Origin: Bog-756 sp963835465
GTDB taxonomy: Bacteria; Actinomycetota; Acidimicrobiia; Acidimicrobiales; RAAP-2
DNA: 64,000 nt
Reading direction: 5' to 3'
NCBI GenBank assembly: GCA_963835465.1
Contig: CAWIFR010000001.1
Location: 372,001-436,000 of the forward strand
In this document: piece after piece, positions 8,935 through 19,704 of the stretch
Numbering within the stretch: the first letter of the stretch is position 1
Layout: every line of letters begins with the position of its first letter
Translations under genes and position numbers: made by a program
Notes under the pieces: generated by a model
What the model was told of the DNA's origin: nothing
Databases searched by the model: none
What the model saw: only the letters and a program-made list of their open reading frames with translations

Positions 8935-10372
8935 ATGGACCGCCTCCCGCGGACGGTGCGGAAGACCCACCGGCCCAGCCGGGACGAGCGGGTGGCCCAG
9001 GGGCAAGGCGGCCCGGCAGACGCGCTCCCCGCTCCTCGCACGGCCAGTGGAGGCCCGAGCCCGACCGACCCGATCCGGTGGCCCTACTCGAGGAGCAGGC
9101 GGCCAGCCGGGTCCCCGAGCTCGTCCCCATCCGGTACGGGCGCATGCTGGTCTCGCCGTTCACCTTCTTCCGTGGCGCCGCCCTGATCATGGCGTCGGAC
9201 CTGGCCGCCACCCCTGACTCCGGCATCACCGTGCAGTGCTGCGGTGACGCCCACCTGTCCAACTTCGGCGTGTTCGGCTCACCGGAGCGCCAGCTGATGT
9301 TCGACATCAACGACTTCGACGAGACGCTTCCCGGACCGTGGGAGTGGGACGTGAAGCGGCTGGCGGCGAGCTTCGAGATCGCCGGACGCGACCGGGGCTT
9401 CGCCCCCGCCGACCGACGGCAGGTGGTGACCGCCGCGGCCCGCGAGTACCGCCTCGGGCTGCGGCAGGCCGCCGGGATGACCACGCTCGACGTGTGGTAC
9501 TCGCACATGGAGATCGGCGAGATGCTGGAGTGGATCCGCACCGAGGACTCCGACAAGCGCCTGGGCAAGCGAGGCGGCGCGGATCGGTGGTGGACGTGGC
9601 CAAGGCCCGGACCCGGGACAGCCACCGGGCCTTCCGGAAGCTCACCGAGCAGGTCGACGGCGAGATCCGCTTCGTCAAGGACCCGCCCCTCCTGGTGCCG
9701 CTGGAGGACCTGGTCCTCTCGGAGTCAGACCCGTCACGAGACCGAGCGGTCGCTGCGCAAGCTCATCAAGAAGTACCGCAAGACGCTGGCCGACGAGCAC
9801 CACCCCCTCGAGGAGTACCGCTACCTCCACATGGCCCGCAAGGTGGTCGGGCGTGGGCAGCGTGGGCACCCGGGCGTGGGTCTTCCTCATGATGGGCGTG
9901 GACGAGCGGGACCCGCTGATCCTGCAGGCCAAGGAGGCCCAGCCGTCGGTGCTCGAGCGCTTCGCCGGCCGGAGCGCCTACGAGAACCACGGCCAGCGGG
10001 TCGTGGTCGGCCAACGGCTCATGCAGACGGCCAGCGACATCTTCCTCGGATGGCAGCGGGTCAAGGACATCGACGGGCACACCCGCGACTACTACATCCG
10101 CCAGCTCCACGACTGGAAGGGATCGGCCCACGTCGACACCCTGCGGGTCGCCGGCGCCATCCGGTACGCCCGAATGTGCGGCGCCACCCTGGCCCGGGCC
10201 CATGCCCGCTCCGGCGACTGGATCGCCATCGCCGCCTACCTGGGGAAGAGCGACCGCTTCGACCGGGCCATCGCCGAGTTCGCCACTGCCTACGCCGACC
10301 AGAACGAGCGGGACTACGAGGCGCTGGTCAGGGGGTCCGGGCCGGGCGGATCTCGGCGCGACCGGGCTGTAG
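8935..10372 (+). CDS. DUF2252 family protein, frameshifted
   Basis: A kinase-like DUF2252 protein of about 470 residues. Diagnostic segments: RPDPVALLEEQAASRVPELV, PIRYGRMLVSPFTFFRGAA, QCCGDAHLSNFGVFGSPE and MFDINDFDETLPGPWEWDVK. The HLSN and DFDE motifs resemble the catalytic and metal loops of phosphotransferases, but no activity is established. The frame breaks near 9000-9030, 9590, 9730, 9860 and 10330. ATG 8935 leads into RPSRDERVAQG, a typical N-terminus. After the last indel the natural end is RISARPGL with TAG at 10372; the uncorrected frame stops at 10398. Confidence 0.75.
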
Positions 10373-10604
10373 GGACAGGTCGACGCCCGGCCTGCTGATC
10401 AACCCTCGCGGGCCCCAGATCGCCCGCCTCACCTCCGCCCGTCGAGCCGACCGCCGTCCGCCGCGCTCGGACCACCCGTGGCCCCTGGACCTGCGGAGCC
10501 GGGGCGGGGCGGGATGGCCGGGATGGGCGAGGAGACGGGCGATCGGGCGGCTCCCCCGTAGGATCGACTCGGCCGGTTCACCCACCCGGTCGAGGAGGTC
10601 GATC

Positions 10605-11971
10605 ATGGTCACCGAGCTGAGAGCGCTCCGTCCGAACCCGCAGGACGTCCGAGCCACTCCGGACCCCGGTCGACACCGAGCCGATGCCTCCCGCCGGGCA
10701 GCGCCGCCGACCGTGCTCGCCCCCTTCCTCCGGGCCGTGGTGGGCACCGATCTCCCGGTTCGGCTTCGAGTTCTGGGACGGGAGCGCCGTCGGGCCGGCC
10801 GACGGCATCGGCACCCTGCGGATCCGCTCGGCCGACGCGGTGCGGCGCATCCTGTGGGCGCCCGGCGAGCTGGGCGTGGCCCGTGCGTTCGTCGCCGGCG
10901 ACCTGACCGTCGAAGGCGACCTCTACGGGTTGCTCGCGCGCTGCTCCACGACGCCTCGCCCCGTGACCTCCGCCAGATCGGCCTGCGCACCCTGCCCACC
11001 ATGGTGGAGGCGGCCCGACGTCTGGGCGTCCTCGGGCCGCCGCTGCCGGCGCCGCCCGAGGAGTGCAAGCCGGCCGGCCGGCTCCACTCGCCCGACCCGG
11101 GACGCCGAGGTCATCAGCCACCACTACGACGTGGGCAACGACTTCTACCGGCTGGTGCTCGGCCCGAGCATGACCTACTCGTGCGCCCGGTTCACCACGC
11201 CCGAGACCACGCTGGAGGACGCCCAGGCGGCCAAGTACGAGCTGATCTGCCGCAAACTCGGGCGTCGACACCGCCCCCGGGCCCCGCCTGCTCGACGTGG
11301 GGTGCGGATGGGGCTCGATGGCCATCCATGCCGCCCGCCACCACGGCGCCCGGGTGGTCGGGGTGGCGCTCAGCCGGGAGCAGGTCGGACGAGGCCACCC
11401 GGCGGGTGGCCGAGGCCGGGCTGGACGGGCAGGTGGAGATCCGCATGCAGGACTACCGCGACCTGCGGGGCGAGCAGTTCGACGCCATCTCGTCCATCGG
11501 GATGTTCGAGCACGTGGGCAGCCAGCGGATGGCCCAGTACTTCGAGACCCTGCACGGGCTGCTCACCCCGACCGGACGGCTGCTCAACCACGCCATCTCC
11601 AAGCCCGGGCGGTTCGGTGCTCGGGCGGCGGTCCTTCGTCGGCCGTTACGTCTTCCCCGACGGCGAGCTGCTCGACGTGGCCGAGGTGGTCCGGGCCATG
11701 CAGCGCACCGGGTTCGAGGTGCGCGACGTCGAGTCGCTGCGCGAGCACTACGCACGGACCCTGCACCACTGGGTGTCCAATCTCGAGGACCACTGGGACG
11801 AGGCGGTGGCCCTGGTCGGGCTGCCCCGGGCCAACATCTGGCGGCTGTACATGGCGGCGTCGGCCAACGGGTTCGACGACGGGGGCCTGGCCATCCACCA
11901 GGTGCTCGGGCGTCGTGCCCGACTCCGGCGGCCGCAGCGGCATGCCCCCCACCCGGGCCGGCTGGGGCTGA
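10605..11971 (+). CDS. Cyclopropane-fatty-acyl-phospholipid synthase, heavily frameshifted
   Basis: Membrane-associated SAM-dependent enzyme that adds a methylene bridge to unsaturated phospholipid acyl chains. Segments in order: FGFEFWDGSAVGPADG, DAEVISHHYDVGNDFYRLVL, MTYSCARF, SAM motif I LLDVGCGWGSMAIHAARH, FDAISSIGMFEHVG, LLNHAISKPGRF, and a C-terminal SLREHYARTLHHWVSNLE with WRLYMAASANGF. These are typical CFA synthase blocks. About eight indels split it. One can be read directly: the EQVDEATRRV region contains GTCGGAC where GTCGAC would keep the frame. ATG 10605 has a strong GAGGAGG ribosome site 6 nt upstream. Confidence 0.85.
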
Positions 11972-12046
11972 CCGTCGCGGCCGGCCGAGCCCGGGCCGGG
12001 GCTCGACGCGGCTACCGGCCCGCGAGGCGCCCCGCCGGACCCGGCG

Positions 12047-13236
12047 TTAGCTGAGGCTGAGCTCCTTGCGGTAGACGCGGGCCGGCCCGAGGTCGACGAT
12101 CGAGGTGGCCAGCCGGTCGAAGACCTCGGCCACCTCGCTGTCCGGTTCGGCGGCCACCGTGGGGACGCCCGTCGTCGCCGCCCTGGCGGAGGGCGGGCAC
12201 CAGCGGGACCTGGGCCAGCAGCGGCACGCCGAGCTCACCGGCCAGCTGGGCCCCGCCGCCCGGCCCCGAACAGCTCGTACCGCTTCCCGTCGTCGCCGGT
12301 GAACCAGCTCATGTTCTCGATGACACCCCGCACCGCCAGCTTCAGCTTGCGCGCCGCGTAGGCCGAGCGCTGGGCCACCCGCTCGGCGGCCTGCTGCGGG
12401 GTGGTGACCACGTAGACCTCGGTCTTGGTGAGGTACTGGCCGAGGGAGAGCGTCACGTCGCCGGTGCCCGGGGGCATGTCGATCAGCAGGTAGTCGGGCT
12501 CGCCCCAGTAGGCGTCGACCAGGAACTGCTCGAGGGCCTTGTGGAGCATGGGCCCGCGCCAGATCACCGGGGTGTCGTCGGGGACGAAGTACCCCATGGA
12601 CAGGCACCGGACCCCGTTGGCGGTCGGGGGCACCACCAGGTCGCCGATGATCAGCGGGTCGGTGGTGACCCCGAGCATCTTGGGCACGGAGAACCCGTAG
12701 ACGTCGGCGTCGAGGATGCCCACGTCGAACCCGCGGCGGGCCAGGGCCACGGCCAGGTTCACGGTCACCGACGACTTCCCCACGCCGCCCTTGCCCGACG
12801 AGATCCCGAGGATCCTGGTCTTCGAGCGCGGCAGCATGAACCGGTTGGGCCGGCCCTCCTCGTGCCCGAGCTGGCCCCCGCCCACCGTGGCCGTGGCCGT
12901 GGCCGTGGCCGTCGTCGGGCGCGTGCTGGGTGCCGCCCGTCCACGGGCTCACCCCGGAGCAGCATGCGGAGCCGGGCCCGGGGCTCCTCGTCCATCACCA
13001 CCGTCCCCACGGTCACCTCGTCGACCCCCGGACACGGCCCCGACCGCCCGGCGCACCCGCTCCTCCAACTCCTCGACCTGGGGATAGTGGGCCACCGGGA
13101 GCGCCACCTCGACGGCGACCCGCTTGCGCCTGGTCTGGACCGAGCCGACCATGCCCAGCTCCCCGAGCGGACGGCGCAACTCGGGGTCGGTCACGGCGGC
13201 CACAGCCGCTGTGACCTGGGACTCGTCGATGGACAT
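12047..13236 (-). CDS. mrp: Mrp/NBP35-type iron-sulfur carrier ATPase, frameshifted
   Basis: Cytosolic P-loop ATPase that carries and delivers Fe-S clusters. An N-terminal MIP18/DUF59 domain (TDPELRRPLGELGMVGSV) is joined by a histidine-rich linker DDGHGHGHGHGGG to the ATPase domain: Walker A SSGKGGVGKSSVTVNL, DADVYGFSVPKMLG, DYLLIDMPPGTGD and TPQQAAERV. The linker may bind metal (inference). Indels lie near 13025, 12945, 12245 and 12180; the C-terminus DLGPARVYRKELSLS ends at 12047. It is divergent from the SufR-like gene. GAGGAG lies 7 nt before ATG 13236. Confidence 0.88.
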
Positions 13237-13261
13237 ACAGCTGCTCCTCGGGGGAATTCGG

Positions 13262-13284
13262 CGTCACCGGTAGACTAGGTGACG
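13262..13284. promoter_or_regulatory. Divergent mrp/sufR-like promoter with inverted repeat
   Basis: Inverted repeat CGTCACC-N9-GGTGACG. Its centre holds TAGACT (13271-13276), a good -10 box 7 nt before GTG 13284, which predicts a leaderless transcript for the regulator. The complementary TAGTCT can serve mrp in the other direction. The overlap of operator and core promoter suggests autorepression by the Fe-S-sensing regulator (inference). Confidence 0.5.
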
Positions 13285-14089
13285 TGCACCCCGACTCGGA
13301 CAGCCCCTCCCTCGTCGTCGAGGCACCTGGATCGCGCACCAGGACCCGGCGCGAGTCCGTCCCGACGAGGGCGGCTCGGCCGAGTCCGACAGCCACTTCT
13401 CGGCCGCCGTGACCGCGGTGACCGCCGCCTTCGGGGATCCGACCCGGCGGGAGATCTACCTGTTCGTCCGGTCGAACCCGGGAGCGACCGCCTCCGAGGT
13501 GGCGGCCCGGTTCTCCCTCCACCCCAACGTGGCCCGACACCACCTCGACCGGCTGGCCACCGGCGGCTACGTCGAGGTCACCATGGAACGGGCCGCGGGG
13601 AACGGGCCGGGCCGGCCCTCCAAGCGGTTCCGGGCCATCGGCAACGACCCCACCCTCGACCTGCTGACCCGACGGGACGACCTCCTGGTCCTCCTGCTGC
13701 AGGAGGCTCTCCAGCTGCTCGGCCCGACGGCGGCCGAAGGCATGGCCGAGCGGGTCGGCGAGGAGTACGGGCGCACCCTGGCCGGGCAGATGTCGCCCGG
13801 CGACAGCCAGCGCTCACTGCGGACCGCCATGCACGCCATCGCCGACACGCTGACCGCCCACGGGTTCGCCGCCCACGCCGAGGACCAGGGATCGAGCACC
13901 GCCGTGGTCGCGGACAACTGTCCCTTCGGCAACGCCGCCTCGCAGTACCCGGTGCTGTGCGCCGTCGACCGCGGCATGGTCAAGGGGCTCCTGGCCGGAC
14001 TGTGCGGCGAGGAGGCCGGAGCGACCGTGCCGGTAGTGCTGTCGTCGTCGCGGGCCCGCGGCGACGACGCCTGCGCTGCCGTGGTCTGA
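13284..14089 (+). CDS. SufR-like iron-sulfur-sensing transcriptional regulator
   Basis: Winged helix-turn-helix protein: FGDPTRREIYLFVRSNPG, recognition region ATASEVAARFSLHPNVARHH, and wing with GRPSKRF. The C-terminal half carries NCPFGNAA and YPVLCAVDRGMVKGLLAGLC, a C-x12-C-x14-C-x22-C pattern. SufR repressors of suf operons bind a [4Fe-4S] cluster with a very similar spacing. Position between mrp and a cysteine desulfurase supports a role in Fe-S homeostasis. GTG 13284 is inferred from the promoter layout and needs one indel near 13340; the uninterrupted frame begins at 13409. Confidence 0.8.
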
Positions 14090-14104
14090 CCGGCGAGTCG
14101 GCCG

Positions 14105-15256
14105 GTGGCCCGTCACTACCTCGACCACGCCTCCACCTCCCCGCTCCGTCCCGAGGCGCGCGCCGCCATGGCTGCCTGGGCCGACGAGGGCGTGACGGCC
14201 GACCCGGGCCGGGTCCACACCGAGGGCCGCATGGTCCGGGCCATCCTGGAGGAGGCCCGCGCAACAGGTGGCCGACCTGTTCGGGGTCCGGACCCCGCCA
14301 GGTCGTCTTCACCTCGGGAGGCACGGAGGCGATCAATGCCGCGGTGTGGGGAGCGCTCCGGTCCCGGACCGGGCCGGTGGCCTGTGCCGCCGTCGAGCAC
14401 TCGGCCGTGCGGGACGCCTCGGCCCGGACGGCGCCCGGTCGAGACCGTCGCCGTCGACCGGCTCGGCCGCATCGGGGTCGGGAGCGGTGGAGGAGGCACT
14501 CGACCGCTGCCGCGCCGTACACGGGGCCGAAGCGGCCCTGGTCCACTGCCAGTGGGCCAACCACGAGGTGGGCACGGTCCAGCCGGTCGTCGACGTCGTG
14601 GAGCTCTGCCGTCGGCGAGGTGTACTCACCCACGTGGATGCGGTGGCCGCCGCCGGCCACCTGGCCTGTGACCTCGGGGCACTCGGTGCCGACCTGGTGT
14701 CGGTCTCGGCCCACAAGCTCGGCGGGCCGACGGGCATCGGGGCCCTGGTCGTTCGACGGGGCCTGCGGATCGAGCCGTTCATCGTCGGAGGCGAGCAGGA
14801 GCGGGCCCGTCGGGCGTGGCCTGGAGCATGTGGCCGGAGCCATCGGCTTCGGGGCGGCGGCGGCCGCACTCACCGTCTCGGGGGCCCTGGAGGACGAAGC
14901 GCCGAACCGCCCGCCGTCGGACCGATCGCATGGTGGAGACGGCACTCGCGGTGGCCGGCGTCGAACAGTTCGGCGATCCAGGCGACCGGCTCCCCCACCT
15001 GGTCTGCCTCGGCATCGACGGGGTGGAGGCCGAACCGATCCTCCTCGGCCTCGACCAGGCCGGAGTGGCTGCGCACTCGGGATCGTCCTGTTCGTCCGAG
15101 ACCCTCGAGCCGTCACCGGTGCTCGAGGCCATGGGCGTGGACGCCGAGCGCTCCCTTCGCCTCTCGGTCGGCTGGTCGACGACGGACTCGGACGTCGATG
15201 CCTTCGAAGCCTCCTTTGGACGGGTGGTGACATCGCTGCGGTCGCTGCGGGGCTGA
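14105..15256 (+). CDS. Cysteine desulfurase (NifS/IscS class), frameshifted
   Basis: PLP enzyme that mobilises sulfur from cysteine for Fe-S clusters and thio-modified tRNA. Segments: HYLDHASTSPLRPEAR, VVFTSGGTEAINAAVWGAL, HCQWANHEVGTVQPV, HVDAVAAAGHL, the PLP-lysine site SAHKLGGPTGIGALV, and the catalytic cysteine loop HSGSSCSSETLEPSPVL. Frames switch around 14265, 14290, 14440, 14480, 14815 and 14910. GTG 14105 starts 15 bp after the SufR-like gene, so the two probably form an operon. Confidence 0.85.
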
Positions 15257-15301
15257 CCGGGGTCAGGAGCCACATCTCCCCACAACCGGTAGCTTCTGGC
15301 C

Positions 15302-16274
15302 ATGCGCGCCGTGGTCTGTCACGAACTGGGTCCCCTGGAGTCGCTGGTCGTCGAGGACCTTCCCCCGCCCGAGGCGGGCGAAGGACAGGTGGTGGTGGAC
15401 ATCCGGGCTGCCGGCGTCAACTTCGTCGATGGGCTCATCTGTCAGGGTCGCTACCAGCTCAAGCCAGCCACGCCCTTCGTGCCGGGCAGTGAGATCGCCG
15501 GCGTGGTGACCGCCCTCGGGCCAGGGGTGTCCGGGGTCTCGGTGGGTGACCGGGTCATCGCCTTCGTGGGCTTCGGTGGCTTCGCCGAGCAGGCGGCGGT
15601 GCCGGCCCTCTCCCTGGTACCCATGCCGGACCACCTCGGATTCGGGCCGGCAGCGGCGCTCATCCAGAGCTACTGCACCATGCTGTTCACGCTCACCCGG
15701 CGGACATCGGTCGCCCCCGGGGAGTGGGTGCTCGTCCTCGGAGCCGGAGGCGGGGTGGGCCTGGCTGCGGTCGACATCGCCACCGCCCTCGGAGCACGGG
15801 TCATCGCCGCGGCCTCGACCCCGGACCGACTGGCGGCGGCGACAGCGATGGGAGCGGAGGCCACCATCGCCTACGAGAACGGAGGATCTGAAGGCCCGGG
15901 CCCGTGAGCTCTCGGGCGGCGGCGTGGACATCGTGGTCGACCCCGTGGGTGGCCGGCACAGCGAACCGGCCCTGCGGGCCACCCGGCATCTCGGGCGGTT
16001 CTGCGTGATCGGCTTCGCCTCCGGACCCATCGCCTCGGTCCCGCTCAACCAGGTGCTCCTCAACAACCGCACCCTGGTCGGGGTGGACTGGGGTGGCTGG
16101 ACGTTCAAGGACCCGCTGGGGAACCGCGACCTGATCGCCCAGCTCATGGAGCTGGTGGGTTCCGGCCGCCTCCATCCGGTGGAGCCGGAAGCCTTTTCCC
16201 TCGATCAGGCCGCGGTGGTGATGAGCGGCCTGATCGACCGGGGCATCGTCGGCAAGGCCGTCCTCACCCCCTGA
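15302..16274 (+). CDS. Medium-chain reductase, NADPH:quinone oxidoreductase type
   Basis: MDR-superfamily protein of about 323 residues. The GroES-like N-terminus MRAVVCHELGPLESLVVE and AAGVNFVDGLICQGRYQLKP is of the quinone reductase/zeta-crystallin type without zinc ligands; VLVLGAGGGVGLAAVDIA is the NADP-binding loop. One indel near 15885 moves the frame before the DLKARARELSGGGVDIVVD segment. The acceptor is not predictable. Start ATG 15302, 45 bp after the desulfurase. Confidence 0.85.
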
Positions 16275-16369
16275 GCCTCGGACCCAAGCCCTGCAGCCCT
16301 GCCGGCGCCGGCCCGGGAACGCCGGAACCTCTTGTGGCCGACCCGCCCGCAACGGGATAGACCTTGGGG

Positions 16370-18440
16370 ATGCCGGACGCCGAGACCGCCAGCACCGAGG
16401 CCCCGAAGCGAGCCGAGCATGACCTGACCAGGAGGCCGGCCCGGACCGACACCTCACTGGTGGCCAGCCTGCCCGAGAGTTTCCGTTATCGCGTCAAGCG
16501 TCGGCTCCTCGGACCTCCTCTGGTCAGCGACGAATTGGCCGGCCAACGGCTGGGGAAGCCCACCGCCCTGGCGGTGCTCTCCTCCGACGTGATGTCGTCG
16601 TCGGCGTATGCCAGCGAGCAGATGATCCGGGTCCTCGTCCCGATCGGGGGCCTGGCCGCCTTCTCGTTGGTCACACCGCTGACCGCGGTCATCCTGGCCG
16701 TCCTGGCCGTCGTGACCATCTGCTACCGCGACGTGGTCCGCTCCTACCCCAAAGCCGGTGGATCGTATGTGGTCAGCCGGGACAACTTCGGACCCAACAT
16801 CGCCCAGATCGCCGGCGCCGCCCTGCTGATCAGCTACACCATCACGGTGGCCGTGTCGGTCGCCGCCGGGGCCGACGCCATCATCTCGGCCGTCCCCGCC
16901 CTGGCGCGTGACGCCGTGCCCATGTCCATCGGCTTCGTCCTCCTGCTGGCCTACGGCAACCTGCGGGGCATCCGGGAGGCCGGGCGGGTCTTCGCCGTCC
17001 CCACCTACTTCTTCATCGGCAACATGGCCCTCCTCATCGTGGCCGGCCTGGTCAAGGAGGTCACCACCGGGCTGCCCCACGCCCCCCAGGGTGGCGGGAC
17101 CATGCCTCTGGGCCACGGCAGCGGTGGGCTGATCCTCGGGATCTCCGCCTTCTACCTGCTCCGGGCCTTCGCCCAGGGCAGCTCGGCCATGACCGGGACC
17201 GAGGCCATCTCCAACGGGGTGAGCATCTTCCGGGCCCCCCAGGCCCGCAACGCCCGCACCACCTTGGTGCTGATGAGCACCATCCTCGGGGTGATGTTCC
17301 TCGGGGTGTCCATCCTGGCCGCCCTGACCCACACCATCCCCTTCGTCTCGGGCACCCCCACCGTGGTCTCCGAGATCGGCAAGCTGGTCTACGGGACCAG
17401 CCCCTTCGGCCAGGTCCTCTTCTACCTGCTCCAGGCGGCGACCGCCCTCATCCTCATCTTGGCCGCCAACACCAGCTTCACCGGCTTCCCCTTCCTGGTC
17501 AGCTTCGTGGCCGAGGACTCCTTCCTTCCCCGCATGCTCACCGTGCGGGGACACCGCCTGGTGTTCTCCAACGGGATCATCGTCCTGGCCACGGCCTCGA
17601 TCGTCCTGCTGCTGGTCGACCGGGGCCAAGGTGTCGGCGCTGATCCCGATGTACGCCATCGGCGTCTTCACCGGCTTCACCATGGCCGGCGCCGGCATGG
17701 CCAAGCACCACCTCACCCGCCGGGACGACCACTGGCGCAAGGGCGTGGCTGTGAACACCGCCGCCGCCGTGGTCTGTGCGGTGATCGTGGTGGTGTTCGC
17801 CATCGCCGAATTCACGCAGGGCGGTTGGGTGGTCGTCGTGGTGATGCCTCTGATCGTCTACGGGCTGGTCCGCACCAATCGCGAGTACCGGTCCGAGGAC
17901 GTCGTCCTGGAGGAGGGCGCGGCCATCCAGGCCTGCGAGGCCCGCATCCTCCGGCGGAACGTGGTGGTCATCCTCATCGACCGGATCGATCTGGCCACGG
18001 CCCGGGCCATCCAGTACGCCCGTAGCCTCACTCCCGACGACCTGCGGGCCGTCCACTTCAACATCGATCACCCGCGGGCCGAGGCGCTCATCGATCGGTG
18101 GCAGCGCCTGGGCCTGTCCCGGCTCCCGCTCGACGTCATCGACTGCCCCGACCGTCGCCTCACCCGGGCCTCACTGGAGCTGGCCGCCGAGCTGGCCGAC
18201 GGGGAGACCGAGGTCAGCATCCTCCTGCCCCGCCGCTCCTACGGGAAGGCGTGGCGACGGATCCTGCACGACCAGACCGCAGACCAGATCGTGGAGGTGG
18301 TCAGCCAGCTCTCCCACGTCAACGCCACCATCGTCCCCTTCCTGGTGGCACCGGGGATCGAGCAGCAGATGTCCGCCGAGCTGATCGCCGAGCCGAGTCG
18401 CAGGACCAAGGGGTCGGCCACGGCCGGTGGCCACGGCAAG
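16370..18440 (+). CDS. APC-superfamily permease with cytosolic C-terminal domain, frameshifted
   Basis: Integral membrane transporter with about 12 hydrophobic helices. KPTALAVLSSDVMSSSAYAS and YRDVVRSYPKAGGSYVVSRD are typical of the amino-acid/polyamine permease group, and the protein is close in layout to mycobacterial Rv2690c. After the last helix (WVVVVVMPLIVYGLVRT), about 180 residues form a soluble Usp-like tail. One extra G near 17628 (CCGGGGCCAAGG) breaks the frame. The end is uncertain: the frame runs on beyond 18440 without a stop where the OB-fold protein begins. Substrate unknown. Confidence 0.8.
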
Positions 18441-18765
18441 TTGGAGCCGAGCCACCGCTCCGGTGATCGCCGGCACCACGCCGATCTCCGAGCTCACCTG
18501 GCGGACCCGGACCCGCATCGCCGGCCGGGTCAAGACACTACGGGTCCAGCCCTGGGCCCACGCCCAGAGCCTCGAGTGCGTGCTGGTCGACGCCAGCGGG
18601 CACGCAGTCACCCTCGTGTTTCTCGGGCGCCGGTCGATCAGCGGCATCCGGAGCGGCACGTTGCTGGTCGCCGAGGGCATGGTCGGAAAGCACCACAACA
18701 AGCTGGCCATCATCAACCCCACCTACGAACTCCTGTCGGTCACCGAGCCGTCCGATGCCCCGTGA
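18427..18765 (+). CDS. OB-fold nucleic-acid-binding-like small protein
   Basis: About 112 residues, with the core RTRIAGRVKTLRVQPWAHA, LECVLVDASGHAVTLVFLGR, RSISGIRSGTLLVAEGMVG and KLAIINPTYELL. This is the tRNA-anticodon-type OB-fold family seen next to APC permeases in Actinobacteria. The exact N-terminus is unclear because it overlaps the permease tail in another frame. It ends in TGA at 18763-18765, overlapping the next gene's GTG by four bases. Confidence 0.7.
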   Translation: MATASWSRATAPVIAGTTPISELTWRTRTRIAGRVKTLRVQPWAHAQSLECVLVDASGHAVTLVFLGRRSISGIRSGTLLVAEGMVGKHHNKLAIINPTYELLSVTEPSDAP

Positions 18766-19598
18766 GCCAGCCCGTGGGGCACCCGGTTCCGGTCGAGGTC
18801 CCTGCCGGCTGCTGTCCGTGCGACATGGTCCCGGATCTGGGCCGGCCGGGACGGCGAGCCCGACCCTGGCTGATCTGGTCGGCCGCCGTGGTAGCCCCCA
18901 TCGTCACCACCCTGGTGCTGATCCCGGGGCGGGGGCACCTCAGCAGCGCCGACGACGCCCTCATCCTCATCGTGATCACCGTCGCCGTGGCTTCGGCCGG
19001 TAACCGGGGGGCGGCTGCGCTGTGCCGCGCTGGTGTCGGCGGCCGCGTTCGACTTCTTCCTGACCGTCCCCTTCCAATCGTTCCGAATTCACCACCAGGC
19101 CGACCTGACCACCGAACTGCTCTTCGTCCTGGTTGGGTTGCTCGTCGGCGAGCTCGCCGCCCGCGGTCACCAGCACCGGCAGGAGGCGGCGGAGGGTCGT
19201 CACGGCCTCGACCGCATCCACGGAGTGGCCGAGCAGATCGCTGGAGGGCGAGGACCCCGAGTACGTGATGATCAGCGTGGCCGCGCAGTTGACCGATCTG
19301 CTGAAACTGCAGGACTGCCGCTTCGTCCGCCGGCAGCCCGTCGGGCAAAGGGGCATGGATCGAGACCGACGGCACCGTACGCGCTCAACCCCCTGACCTG
19401 GCCGACATCGTCGGCCGGTCTCCCACCAATCAGGTGGAGCTTCCGGTGCGGGGCGGAGGCGAGGTTCTCGGCGTCTTCGTCCTGACCCCGACACCGGCCC
19501 AGCCGATCTCCCACGAGCGGTGCGTGGTGGCCGTGGCCCTGGCCGATCAGCTCGGTGCCGCCCTTGCGGCACACCCGGGCGCGGGGTCGGAGGGGTAG
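18762..19598 (+). CDS. DUF4118 membrane protein with GAF-like domain, frameshifted
   Basis: After a short cytosolic start come a hydrophobic helix (LIWSAAVVAPIVTTLVLIP), then ADDALILIVITVAVASA and AFDFFLTVPFQSF, the DUF4118 signature also found in KdpD sensors. A coiled stretch (EQIA) and a GAF-like domain (VELPVRGGGEVLGVFVLTP) follow. There is no histidine kinase core, so it is a sensor-like protein without an output domain that I can see. Indels near 19015, 19245 and 19340. GTG 18762 overlaps the OB-fold stop as GTGA. Confidence 0.7.
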
Positions 19599-19704
19599 GC
19601 GGCTTCGGCCAAGGCGGCCGGGCGAGGCCGACCGTTGACGTCCAGGCCAATGGTGGTGCCGTCCCCACCAGTGGCTTCAGTGGGGGACCCGGAGATGGCT
19701 CTGC

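Noticed and set aside
8907..12050. Single 1047-codon frame spanning DUF2252 and CFA synthase
   Set aside because: An apparent fusion made by indels. Conserved segments jump between frames and the CFA gene has its own ATG and ribosome site at 10605.
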